Shown piece by piece: positions 25,789 to 33,764 of a stretch of 64,000 nt of DNA. This stretch comes from an uncultured Faecalicatena sp. (GTDB lineage Bacteria; Bacillota; Clostridia; Lachnospirales; Lachnospiraceae): assembly GCA_902489075.1 (NCBI GenBank), contig CABTYO010000004.1, positions 1 through 64,000 on the forward strand, in the 5' to 3' direction. How positions within the stretch are numbered: position 1 is the first letter of the stretch; every line of letters begins with the position of its first letter. The notes beneath the pieces were generated by a model. The model was given only the letters and a program-made list of their open reading frames with translations, was not told the origin of the DNA and ran no database searches. A program made the position numbers and the translations under genes.

Positions 25789-26496
25789 TCACACATTAAT
25801 ATCCGCCTTCCTTGCCTGGCTTGTCAACGCCTTCACCGGCAGGGTATACTCTTTTCCGTCTTTGATAAAATGTGTCCCGCACTGTCTGAATTCGAAATGT
25901 ACGCCTGCACGGATGCACTGCTGCCTGATATCCAGCACCCATTCATAGTCCAGCGCCCGGGCATTTACGTCGGATTCGCCTCCCACAACGACCAGTTCCA
26001 CATCTTTGAGATAGGGCTCGATCCGGACTCTCTCGATCAGAGGCTGGCAGATGATATTCTTATGTCTGACTGGAAGCTTTGAAAAAATGGACAGACGGAA
26101 ATCCGCCATCTCCTGATTCTCTACCGTGCAGCCTACTGTCACATTTTCGTAGCCATCTCCCCAGTCTTCTGGGATGCAGTCGATAAAGCGCTCGATCCGT
26201 TTCGTTAAAAATAAAAAGTGCAGATCCTGTCTTTCCCGGATCATGTCCCAGCATTCCTTCCGCCACGGGTCCGCATCCTCCACCAGAAAATCAGATGAAA
26301 AACAAAGATATACAGTCTGGCCTGACTTCATCTTATACTCTCCGTTTTTCTTCTTTTCCACAGGAGCATAGAATTTTTCCGTCTTTTTCACCTCGTTGGT
26401 GTCCATCCCCCTCTTTGCATCGCCTTTATGAATGTAACAGTATTTACAGCCCGCGCTGTGCCTGTGACAGCCGCGCCATGGATTCCAGATTGCCAT
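25789..26496 (-). CDS. DUF5131 (phage Gp37/Gp68-like) family protein
   Basis: A 235-aa member of the DUF5131 family. The start MAIWNPWRGCHRHSAGCKYCY gives a C10-x6-C17-x2-C20 cysteine set resembling a radical-SAM-like cluster; later VENQEMADFRL, ICQPLIERV and VVGGESDVNARAL are family hallmarks. The biochemical role is unknown. It lies 77 bases after the DUF1848 gene, another protein with clustered Cys, suggesting a functional pair. Confidence 0.85.
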   Translation of the reverse strand: MAIWNPWRGCHRHSAGCKYCYIHKGDAKRGMDTNEVKKTEKFYAPVEKKKNGEYKMKSGQTVYLCFSSDFLVEDADPWRKECWDMIRERQDLHFLFLTKRIERFIDCIPEDWGDGYENVTVGCTVENQEMADFRLSIFSKLPVRHKNIICQPLIERVRIEPYLKDVELVVVGGESDVNARALDYEWVLDIRQQCIRAGVHFEFRQCGTHFIKDGKEYTLPVKALTSQARKADINV

Positions 26497-26573
26497 GGTA
26501 TTCTCCCTTTTTATATTTTCTCAGGTTGCGATATATCGATACGCTTACCCGGTTCGTATCATTTCCACCGTTT

Positions 26574-27503
26574 CTACAGTTCCAGTCTCAGCTGTCCGTC
26601 GATCCAGCTGCTCTGCTTTGCCTCATGGACCTGATCTTCCGGCTCCAGATTCCCGACCAAAATGGGCGACGCAGGGTCATGCAGCTTCATATTTCGCTTC
26701 ACTACCTCCACGTCCGTATTGGCATAACAATAGCGGCAGAAATGCCCGCAGGTATCATACTGCCCGATGTCACTGCCCAGAAAGCAGGCACATTCACTGC
26801 GCAGCGGCTTTTTCTTTGGTGCATCCAGATGGCTGTGCAGTGCCTTTTCGTACGTTTCTATGGTCATACACCCGCTGCAGTCTGCGCCAAATGGGGCAAG
26901 CTCCTCCCCCTCGCCACAGGGCTTGATGGTCATCCCGTGCTTCCTGGCGATCTCAATAAAAGCCTTTCCCATGTGGATGCGGTCTCTCTGCTCTACCCTG
27001 TGCACCTCCGGAAAGTTCCGGCGTACCTTCTGATATAAGTCAACGAAGCTGATCACACAGGTTCTGGTATAGCCGTCAAGCGCCTCTGCCATCTGTTCAA
27101 AGTCCGCAATATGGCGCTCCATCGTATATTTTTCCGTAATAAAAATGGGGTCGTAACGCCACCCCACGGAATCAATCCCAACGATTGATGATAACTTCTT
27201 AAAATCTTCGATTACAGTCTCTTTCTCCGGAACATTCGGTTCGATGTCTCTGCCATAGGGCGTGATCGTAACAAACCAGTACTGCCCGTATGGCGTCAGC
27301 AGATCCATGTAAGGCAGCATGGGAGCCGGATTCTTCGTACAGAAACCGAGCAGGTCCACCACATCAGGCAGGAGGCTGTATCTGGTCACGGAAATCGGAT
27401 CATAGGGATTCCTGACGCAGACATATCCTTCCCGGATTCGGTTGACAAACCATTTTGAATAAAAGGCCGGAATATCGGTCCTCATTCCTGTCTGGATAAT
27501 CAA
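26574..27503 (-). CDS. DUF1848 family protein
   Basis: A 309-aa protein. Family signatures include the N-terminal ISRRTDIPAFY-like stretch (here QTGMRTDIPAFYSKWFVNRI), FCTKNPAPMLPYMDLL and WRYDPIFITEKYTMERHI. The C-terminal part has many cysteines (DCSGC, CACFLGSDIGQYDTCGHFC, then CYAN), which look like iron-sulfur or metal ligands. DUF1848 proteins are distant radical-SAM/SPL-like enzymes by some classifications; I cannot confirm a reaction. Confidence 0.85.
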   Translation of the reverse strand: MIIQTGMRTDIPAFYSKWFVNRIREGYVCVRNPYDPISVTRYSLLPDVVDLLGFCTKNPAPMLPYMDLLTPYGQYWFVTITPYGRDIEPNVPEKETVIEDFKKLSSIVGIDSVGWRYDPIFITEKYTMERHIADFEQMAEALDGYTRTCVISFVDLYQKVRRNFPEVHRVEQRDRIHMGKAFIEIARKHGMTIKPCGEGEELAPFGADCSGCMTIETYEKALHSHLDAPKKKPLRSECACFLGSDIGQYDTCGHFCRYCYANTDVEVVKRNMKLHDPASPILVGNLEPEDQVHEAKQSSWIDGQLRLEL

Positions 27504-27571
27504 ATTTCTTCCCTCTTTTTCTATCTATATGATACTTTCATCTGGTCTCTTTTTTACAGATCTCTCTTCTT

Positions 27572-28102
27572 TTACAGAAGCCTGCCTCTCATTTTCCCCC
27601 AGAGATGCACCTGTACGTATTCATACGCTCTGTCATAGATCCAGAGTCCAGCCTGTCCCAGTGCAATCACAACGATAAGCCAGGTACCCGGCAGGCTCTT
27701 TCCAAACAGTAACTGCTGGAAAAAGAGCAGCATCGGGATATACATCAGATTAAAGACCAGATATTTCAGGACCCAGAAAAGGACTTTTCTGTTCACCGTT
27801 CCTGTCATCTTCCCAAGAAGCACAAAAACCACCTCTACAGCAAGAATATAGAATCCCATTGCTGCAAAAGACAGTACGTAAAACTTATTCGGGGCCACGA
27901 TCGCACCAAGCAGGATTGCTGCCAGATAGAAGGCTGCACCTGTGCGCAGTCCCATCTCCCGTATGATAATTCCCACAAAATAAGATGCTGCGGCTAATAA
28001 AAACAGGGTATTCGTCTCTATTACGCTCCCCAGGACCATACAGACAACACTCAGTGCCAGGAGCAGGCCGCCTACAGCCATTTTCTTCGCATTTACATGC
28101 AT
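27572..28102 (-). CDS. Polytopic membrane protein of DUF5685/J-domain operon
   Basis: A 176-aa protein with five or six predicted helices, starting [20 protein letters not shown], and a basic C-terminus ([15 protein letters not shown]). The opening resembles ECF-type S components ([13 protein letters not shown]) but the rest does not confirm this. ATG 28102 lies ten bases inside the J-domain gene, with GGAGG upstream; a start at 28126 is an alternative. Function unknown. Confidence 0.75.
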   Translation of the reverse strand: MHVNAKKMAVGGLLLALSVVCMVLGSVIETNTLFLLAAASYFVGIIIREMGLRTGAAFYLAAILLGAIVAPNKFYVLSFAAMGFYILAVEVVFVLLGKMTGTVNRKVLFWVLKYLVFNLMYIPMLLFFQQLLFGKSLPGTWLIVVIALGQAGLWIYDRAYEYVQVHLWGKMRGRLL

Positions 28103-28734
28103 GAGCAAAGATCTCCTCCCATACACTCACATAAAGAATCCGCACACCACAGGTCACAGCACAGATTTCCCGTCCCACAGGAAGAATTGCCTGTACCATA
28201 ACCGCCGCCATAAGGATTATTCTGATATCTCTGGCTGTTCCACTCCAGCTGATTCAGAAGCTGGCGGTACTGCGGGTTGCCCGGATCCATGTTGACAGCC
28301 TGTGCCGCATGGTCTTTTGCCAGGATATTATTCCCCAGCCCGGCATTGGCTGCTGCACTCGCATAGAACCACTGTGCACTTCTGCCCGGCATCTGGTTCA
28401 GTAGATTCAGTGCTTCCCGAAAACGCCGGGAGTTGATGTAATTGTAAACTGCCTGCATCTCTGCATCCGGCTGGCTGTTACTATAGCTGCTCTGCTGATA
28501 GCCGTATCCATAGCCGCCCTGTCCTGCGTTATAACCACCATTCTCTCTTTCCTTCATGATCACATCATAGGCTTCCTGTACTTCCTTAAACTTCTCTTCT
28601 GCCAGGTCTGCCAGCGGATTGTTCACATTCGCGTCCGGATGGTACTTCCTTGTCAAATCTCTATATGCTCTCTTTATCTCATCGTCCGATGCATTCTGTG
28701 GTACGCCCAATACATCATATGGATTCTTCATCAT
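28093..28734 (-). CDS. J-domain (DnaJ-like) protein
   Basis: A 213-aa protein with an N-terminal J domain (about 1-65: [35 protein letters not shown], with the HPD triad that activates Hsp70). A Gly/Tyr/Gln-rich linker follows, then a helical repeat region (about 105-165, [21 protein letters not shown]) resembling TPR. The Cys-rich end ([22 protein letters not shown]) may bind metal. It lacks the zinc-finger and client domains of DnaJ, so it is a specialised co-chaperone. ATG 28734 overlaps the DUF5685 gene by 20 bases. Confidence 0.88.
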   Translation of the reverse strand: MMKNPYDVLGVPQNASDDEIKRAYRDLTRKYHPDANVNNPLADLAEEKFKEVQEAYDVIMKERENGGYNAGQGGYGYGYQQSSYSNSQPDAEMQAVYNYINSRRFREALNLLNQMPGRSAQWFYASAAANAGLGNNILAKDHAAQAVNMDPGNPQYRQLLNQLEWNSQRYQNNPYGGGYGTGNSSCGTGNLCCDLWCADSLCECMGGDLCSCM

Positions 28735-29572
28735 GATTCTTTTCCTCACCTTTCTTCTTCTGTTCCTGTATCTTTCGATAACGGGTCCACACACCATCAT
28801 ATAATATATTTCGCAGAATGTCCACATCTAAAAGACACGGAAGTCCCTCAAACTGGGCACTGCACTCTGCAATCATCATGCACAGCATCTCACGGCAGCG
28901 TTCCTCATAATCCTGCTTACCGCCAAGTTCCTTTAGCGGGTTATATAAGCCCTCTTTCTGATCCTTCTCCAGATCCTCGTAGGCGTCCATAAGGTAGATG
29001 AACTTTCCGAGGAAAAATCCCATCCTCCGCAGTCTGGGTGCCCACTGATCTTCTTTGAAAACCAGAAGCTCTCCCATCAACCTGCCAAAACATCCGGCTG
29101 TCCTGTCGATATCCTGGGAATCTTCCTTTTCCAATACGGTAAGCGCCTTTAACTCCTTCTGGATCGCATGGCTCTGCCGCGGGTACTTCTGGATAATCTT
29201 CTTTACCCTGCGCCGCAGGGCATAGGTCCCCACAAAGCCGCTCACCTTCTTCTCATCCACCCAGTCATCCTTTAAATGATAATAGGAGAGGATCATATTC
29301 ATATCCGCCGCATATTCCGTCATCTGATTCTGAAGCATATTCTGCTTCTTCACAGGATGCACCTTGCAGCGGTGGATGGAATGCTCCGTCTCACTCTCAT
29401 ACAGCGAAGTCAGCAGGACCACCACAAATGTCATATCATATGACAGCGTAAGCTGTCCAATGCCGCCGTAACGCTCCTTTAATGTGCGGCACAGACCGCA
29501 GTAGTAGGCTTTATATTTTCTTAAATCTTTTACCTTAAGTTCAGGTTCACTAATCGTTACATATCCAAACAT
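28715..29572 (-). CDS. DUF5685 family protein
   Basis: A 285-aa protein starting [17 protein letters not shown], with the conserved [14 protein letters not shown] near residue 25, [14 protein letters not shown] and [11 protein letters not shown], all characteristic of DUF5685. It is largely helical. Family members are often beside a J-domain gene, as here. The function is unknown. GGAG precedes ATG 29572 by five bases. Confidence 0.82.
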   Translation of the reverse strand: MFGYVTISEPELKVKDLRKYKAYYCGLCRTLKERYGGIGQLTLSYDMTFVVVLLTSLYESETEHSIHRCKVHPVKKQNMLQNQMTEYAADMNMILSYYHLKDDWVDEKKVSGFVGTYALRRRVKKIIQKYPRQSHAIQKELKALTVLEKEDSQDIDRTAGCFGRLMGELLVFKEDQWAPRLRRMGFFLGKFIYLMDAYEDLEKDQKEGLYNPLKELGGKQDYEERCREMLCMMIAECSAQFEGLPCLLDVDILRNILYDGVWTRYRKIQEQKKKGEEKNHDEESI

Positions 29573-29831
29573 AAATCTCCTGCACCGTCTTCCTTTCACG
29601 GAATCATTCTTTTAATCCGTGCTGGCTTATGGATATAACATCAAAGAGCCTGCACATTTTGTTATTATATCATAATTTCCAGGCTCTTGAAATACTTCGC
29701 TTAAAATTCAGATATGTTGATTTTCTTATTCTTTATACAGACTCTGTAAATGAGGTTCGTGTTTCAATATTTATGATTCTGGATTATATTTCGGTTAATA
29801 TTAATTTTATAGTATATCAAAAATAAATAAA
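29573..29831. other. AT-rich gap without recognised gene
   Basis: About 260 bases of AT-rich DNA upstream of the DUF5685 gene. It should hold that gene's promoter. An open frame on the plus strand (29629-29826) has no ribosome site and no recognisable product. Confidence 0.4.
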
Positions 29832-29945
29832 AACACCGAAAATGCAAAGGGAACTATGACTTACAAGTCCCATTCTCACCAGAGGATCACCCGCAGAGCC
29901 CATAAGGCCCTGCCTGATATTTCCTCTGTATGCATTTTCGGTGTT
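29832..29945 (-). terminator. Large branched terminator-like RNA structure
   Basis: A perfect 15-bp stem (29832-29846 with 29931-29945, AACACCGAAAATGCA) encloses about 84 bases with inner stems: GGGA...TCCC, AGAGGA...TCCTCT and GCAGAGCC/GGCCCTGC. On the minus strand it is followed by GTTTTTATTTATTTTTG, so it can end the lipoprotein transcript. The branched interior is more elaborate than a normal terminator and could be a small RNA. Confidence 0.65.
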
Positions 29946-29986
29946 ATTTTTATAAAATCAATGATTCCCCTTAAGGGATTCCTGGT

Positions 29987-30090
29987 CTACTGCACTGCCG
30001 CCCCATCCAGGCATCCTTCGCTGTTCTGCGCTGCCCCGTCCAGGCATCCTTCGCTGTTCTGTGCGGCTCCATCCAGGCACCCTTCTGATC
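29987..30090 (-). repeat. 33-bp tandem repeat at 3' end of lipoprotein gene
   Basis: Three 33-bp units encode SEGCLDGAAQN, SEGCLDGAAQN and SEGCLDGAAVQ. The copies are nearly identical in DNA, implying recent expansion. Slippage or homologous exchange could change the copy number without a frameshift. Confidence 0.85.
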
Positions 30091-30850
30091 CCTGGTCTGC
30101 CGGTGCCTCTGTATATGGCTCCTCATAGGACTGTGAATAGTCTGGTTCCTGATACTGATTTTCATTGGTCTGCTCCGGTGCTGCGGCTGCCGCAGCATCC
30201 TGGGCTGCTTTTTCCTGAGCGGCTGCTTCCTGGGCTGCTTTCGCATCCGCATCGGCCTTTGCCTTGTCAGCGGCTGCTTTTTCTCTCTGTGCTTTTAAGC
30301 CAAGCTCCTGCTCTTTTGTGCTGACTTTATCTTTTGTCTCTTTGCTTGTGTACTCTACAAATGCGACCTTATCTTCATACTTAATTGTGCCTTCTTCCAT
30401 ATCTGCAAATGGGAAATCCGTCATCTGGCACTCTGTCCCGTCTGCCAGGGTCAGTTTTACGTCGTATGCGGGATTTACTGCTTTATCAGTCTTGGCATTT
30501 GCATCGCTGTCAGCTTTTGACGGAGTATAGTAAAATTTTACGGTTGCATCTTTTACAAATTTCTTTCCGGATAAGATCATATTATCCGGCCAGTCTTTTT
30601 TATCAGCACTTTTTACAGAAATTGCCGTGATATCCTGTCCGCTTTTATTTGTCAGAAGGATTTCATATGCATCATCTGTCTTGTTTCCGATGGTTTCGTA
30701 CTTCTTCTCCACCTTTTTATCCGCCTTTTCCTCTGTTGCCACTTTTGCTTTTTTGTCTGTCTTTTCCTGTTTTTCATCTTTTCCGCATCCTGCGGCCAGC
30801 ATACATGCGCAGACTGCCATGACGAGTAATCCTAACATTTTCTTTTTCAT
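29987..30850 (-). CDS. Lipoprotein with 11-residue Cys-containing C-terminal repeats
   Basis: A 287-aa exported lipoprotein. Signal peptide MKKKMLGLLVMAVCACMLAAGC with lipobox LAAGC (Cys 22). A Lys/Glu-rich linker is followed by a beta-rich domain (about 50-170, YEILLTNKSGQDITAISV...CQMTDFPFADMEEG), then an Ala/Lys/Asp-rich helix (about 180-225), a Gln/Glu/Tyr-rich stretch and three tandem copies of SEGCLDGAAQN. ATG 30850 (GAGGTG nine bases upstream) is preferred to an in-frame start at 30934, which overlaps the next gene. Function unknown; the domain may be a small surface-binding fold. Confidence 0.8.
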   Translation of the reverse strand: MKKKMLGLLVMAVCACMLAAGCGKDEKQEKTDKKAKVATEEKADKKVEKKYETIGNKTDDAYEILLTNKSGQDITAISVKSADKKDWPDNMILSGKKFVKDATVKFYYTPSKADSDANAKTDKAVNPAYDVKLTLADGTECQMTDFPFADMEEGTIKYEDKVAFVEYTSKETKDKVSTKEQELGLKAQREKAAADKAKADADAKAAQEAAAQEKAAQDAAAAAAPEQTNENQYQEPDYSQSYEEPYTEAPADQGSEGCLDGAAQNSEGCLDGAAQNSEGCLDGAAVQ

Positions 30851-30869
30851 TTTCTTACACCTCTTTGTT

Positions 30870-32285
30870 TTAATCTTTGTTTTGTGTGAATGTTTTCTTT
30901 TGCACGGTAACCATCCCCTGTTCCCCGGAGACAATTACCTCTATATCATAATCTGTATCTTCGGGCACATTTTTCTCCATCAGATACAGTTGATACCCAC
31001 AGTCACTTAACTGTCCATCCTCATTTTCCATCAGGGTACCGAAAGCCTCGTAGGACTGTCCGGACTGCACGCCGGTGGGATGGACTGCAATGTAGATTCT
31101 GCTTCTTGTTTCTAAATATTTCGGATCGATGATGCCTTCAATCATCAGATAGGGACCGTTTTTTCTTGTATGGATAGTTGTATTCGTCTCTACCGCCTCC
31201 GGGGTCCCCGTCTTTACTGTCGGTCCCTGCATGATCGGCGGCTGCTCGATGATGGATGAGATTCTTCGCTCCACCCGTTCCACAATGACATAATCGGGCT
31301 TATATTTCACGATATCTGACATGCTGTAAGGCGCCAGCTTTGAGAAATATGTCCTGCCAAATTCATTTGCAAACAGTGGGAACAGGGTGTTTCCAAAGGA
31401 ATCCCGGTACATCAGCACGGAACCTGTTTTCTTTTGATTCTCCGCCGCGATCCAGTCGGCCTCCACATCCTTTTCTTCACCTAAGATGTGGTAATCCTGT
31501 TCCTTCTGGTATTCATAATTCTTTTCCGGTCTGGCAGTCAGTGGATACAGCATGGTATTTAAATCTCCCAGATAATCATCCGTTTCCACACAGGGAATGT
31601 TGAGATAATCCTCATGCTCCTTTCCCAGAGTATCGAGCATGGTATTATACGCCAGTACCGCGCCTTTATTGTTCCAGTGGGAATCCCTTTTCAGATAGAG
31701 GACCTCATCTTCCTGCTCAAACGCACTTTTCACATCAATATAGTGAACCCCCTCCTCTTCCAGATAAGGAATCAGGGATTCCAGATTGCTGTCCTTTCCT
31801 TTCTGGTAAAAATATGGCATGTTTTCGTCATATAATGTATTTTTATTCGGTGAGACTGTATAGTAAAATCTGCTCCCCAATGCCTCTGTCATGCCCTGCA
31901 TCATCGCCAGATTATGTGCCGCGTTGAAAAGGCTTCTCTCTGACAAAAGGCTGGTCCCCTGATAATCCCCTGTAGTTCCTGAATAATAGAGCCAGCCGTT
32001 TTTCCCAAGGATCACCTTTTCTTCCGGGGAGGTCTTCACAATCTTACTTCTCAATTCCGCATTTGCCGAAACCAGTTCCTGGCGGAATGCAAAGTGTTCT
32101 TCAAAATAATTGCCCAGGTCGCTGAGAAACTCCTGATTCCATCCATTTTCGCCATGCAGGCTGGGGAAACGGCTCAGTTCTTTGTTTTCCGTTGTCGCAA
32201 CGGTGGGCCTCACTGCCATTCCAGCAAGAGGAGTCACAAGAATCAGGACCATCAGGCCGATGTAGATCAGATATTTCTTCTTCAA
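30870..32285 (-). CDS. DHHW/AlgJ-like SGNH O-acetylation protein
   Basis: A 471-aa extracytoplasmic protein with one N-terminal membrane anchor (about 5-25). It has the features of DHHW/AlgX-AlgJ proteins: NYFEEHFAFRQELV, ILGKNGWLYYS, the catalytic Asp-x-x-His pair in LKRDSHWNNKGA, and SVLMYRDSFGNTLFPLF with the nucleophile Ser. These proteins transfer acetyl groups to polysaccharide, receiving them from an MBOAT partner, which is encoded 11 bases upstream. The C-terminal 100 residues form a beta-rich appendage, possibly glycan-binding. Confidence 0.86.
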   Translation of the reverse strand: MKKKYLIYIGLMVLILVTPLAGMAVRPTVATTENKELSRFPSLHGENGWNQEFLSDLGNYFEEHFAFRQELVSANAELRSKIVKTSPEEKVILGKNGWLYYSGTTGDYQGTSLLSERSLFNAAHNLAMMQGMTEALGSRFYYTVSPNKNTLYDENMPYFYQKGKDSNLESLIPYLEEEGVHYIDVKSAFEQEDEVLYLKRDSHWNNKGAVLAYNTMLDTLGKEHEDYLNIPCVETDDYLGDLNTMLYPLTARPEKNYEYQKEQDYHILGEEKDVEADWIAAENQKKTGSVLMYRDSFGNTLFPLFANEFGRTYFSKLAPYSMSDIVKYKPDYVIVERVERRISSIIEQPPIMQGPTVKTGTPEAVETNTTIHTRKNGPYLMIEGIIDPKYLETRSRIYIAVHPTGVQSGQSYEAFGTLMENEDGQLSDCGYQLYLMEKNVPEDTDYDIEVIVSGEQGMVTVQKKTFTQNKD

Positions 32286-32296
32286 TTTTCCACCCC

Positions 32297-33706
32297 CTAA
32301 AACCTGAAATAGATAAACGGATTATAGGTTCCGCCTGCCAGTGACATCATGCACAGAAGCAAAAGAACTGCGCTTCCTGCATAGCCTGCCCCCTCGGCAA
32401 ATGTCTGTACTCCCCTGGATGCCTTCTGGATCCTGCTCTGGAGCACTTCCTTAACCGGGCACATGAATACAAATGCGGCAAGCATGGTGACAATAAACAG
32501 CGGGGTCATCTGGTTTTGGAACAGGGTCATACTCACATGTTCAAAATGAAAACCTGTAAACATCTGACCGATCATATAGATTCCCTCTGACAGGGTATCT
32601 GCCCGGAAAATGACGAATCCGGTGCATACAACCAGCAGAGTGTATATGTGTCCGAGCACCCGCGGCAGTTTTTTGATGGGCAGCCACTCCTCCAGAAGAA
32701 GGAACAGCCCGTGGAACAATCCCCAGATTACAAAGGTCCAGCTGGCACCATGCCACAGTCCGGTAGAAAAGAAGACAACCATCTTATTCACACAGGTCCT
32801 GGCTCTGCCTTTTCTGTTGCCTCCTAAGGGGATGTAGAGATACTCCTTAAACCAGGTGCTTAAGGAAATATGCCAGCGCCGCCAGAATTCCTGAATATTT
32901 ACGGAGATATACGGATACCGGAAATTTTCCTGGAATGTAAATCCAAACATATGCCCCATTCCGATTGCCATATCACTGTATCCGCTGAAATCATAATAAA
33001 TCTGTATCATATATGCCACGGCACCGACCCATGCGGAAAGAATATTGACTTCTCCCCGGCTCATGGAAAACACAGCGTCCGCCGCAAGGGCTGCTGTGTT
33101 GGATACCAGAATCTTTTTCCCCAGTCCCACGATGAAACGTCTCAACCCTTTGGCGATCTCTTCCGGATCAGAACCACGCCTGCTAATCTGCGCCTGGATA
33201 TCGTGGTATTTCACAATCGGCCCCGCAATCAGCTGCGGGAAAAATGAGATATACAGAAGGATATTCAGATAATTTTTCTGCGCCTTCACTTCGCCTCTGT
33301 ATACATCGATCACATAAGACATCGCCTGGAAAGTAAAAAATGAAATCCCCACAGGCAGATCAATTCCCGGCAGTCTCAGTGACAGACCGAAGATACCATT
33401 TGCCGTGCCGATCACCATATCTGCATACTTAAAAACTCCCAGCATCCCCAGATTGACTGCAATCGTAATGATCAGCCACAGCTTTTTACGGTCGTGCACT
33501 TCACCCCCGATCAGCCGTCCCAGCAGGTAGTTCGCCAGTGTACTTCCCAGCATGAGAAGTACGTAGACCGGTTCCCCGTATGCATAGAAAAAAAGGCTGG
33601 CTATGATCAGCAGGATGTTCCGTGCCCGGATCCCCGGCACAATATGATATAGCAAAAACACAACCGGAAGGAATGCACATAGAAACGCCATTGAACTAAA
33701 AACCAT
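32297..33706 (-). CDS. MBOAT-family membrane O-acyltransferase (AlgI/DltB-like)
   Basis: A 469-aa polytopic protein. MBOAT signatures include FFPQLIAGPIVKY, the conserved block WRRWHISLSTWFKEYLYIPLGGNRKG and the catalytic His in TGLWHGASWTFVIWG. Such proteins move acetyl groups across the membrane to an extracellular acceptor through the DHHW partner. The acceptor here could be a cell-wall or capsular glycan; no glycan synthesis genes are in the window. Confidence 0.92.
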   Translation of the reverse strand: MVFSSMAFLCAFLPVVFLLYHIVPGIRARNILLIIASLFFYAYGEPVYVLLMLGSTLANYLLGRLIGGEVHDRKKLWLIITIAVNLGMLGVFKYADMVIGTANGIFGLSLRLPGIDLPVGISFFTFQAMSYVIDVYRGEVKAQKNYLNILLYISFFPQLIAGPIVKYHDIQAQISRRGSDPEEIAKGLRRFIVGLGKKILVSNTAALAADAVFSMSRGEVNILSAWVGAVAYMIQIYYDFSGYSDMAIGMGHMFGFTFQENFRYPYISVNIQEFWRRWHISLSTWFKEYLYIPLGGNRKGRARTCVNKMVVFFSTGLWHGASWTFVIWGLFHGLFLLLEEWLPIKKLPRVLGHIYTLLVVCTGFVIFRADTLSEGIYMIGQMFTGFHFEHVSMTLFQNQMTPLFIVTMLAAFVFMCPVKEVLQSRIQKASRGVQTFAEGAGYAGSAVLLLLCMMSLAGGTYNPFIYFRF

Positions 33707-33720
33707 TTATTTTTCTCCTT

Positions 33721-33756
33721 AAAAAAGCGGACCACATCACCAGATATGGCCGCTCT
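33721..33756 (-). terminator. Intrinsic terminator after ChW surface protein gene
   Basis: Stem AGCGGACCA/TGGCCGCT (33726-33734 with 33747-33754, one bulge) followed on the minus strand by six U. It separates the surface-protein gene from the MBOAT/DHHW pair, which starts just afterward. Confidence 0.75.
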
Positions 33757-33764
33757 TCTTATTT

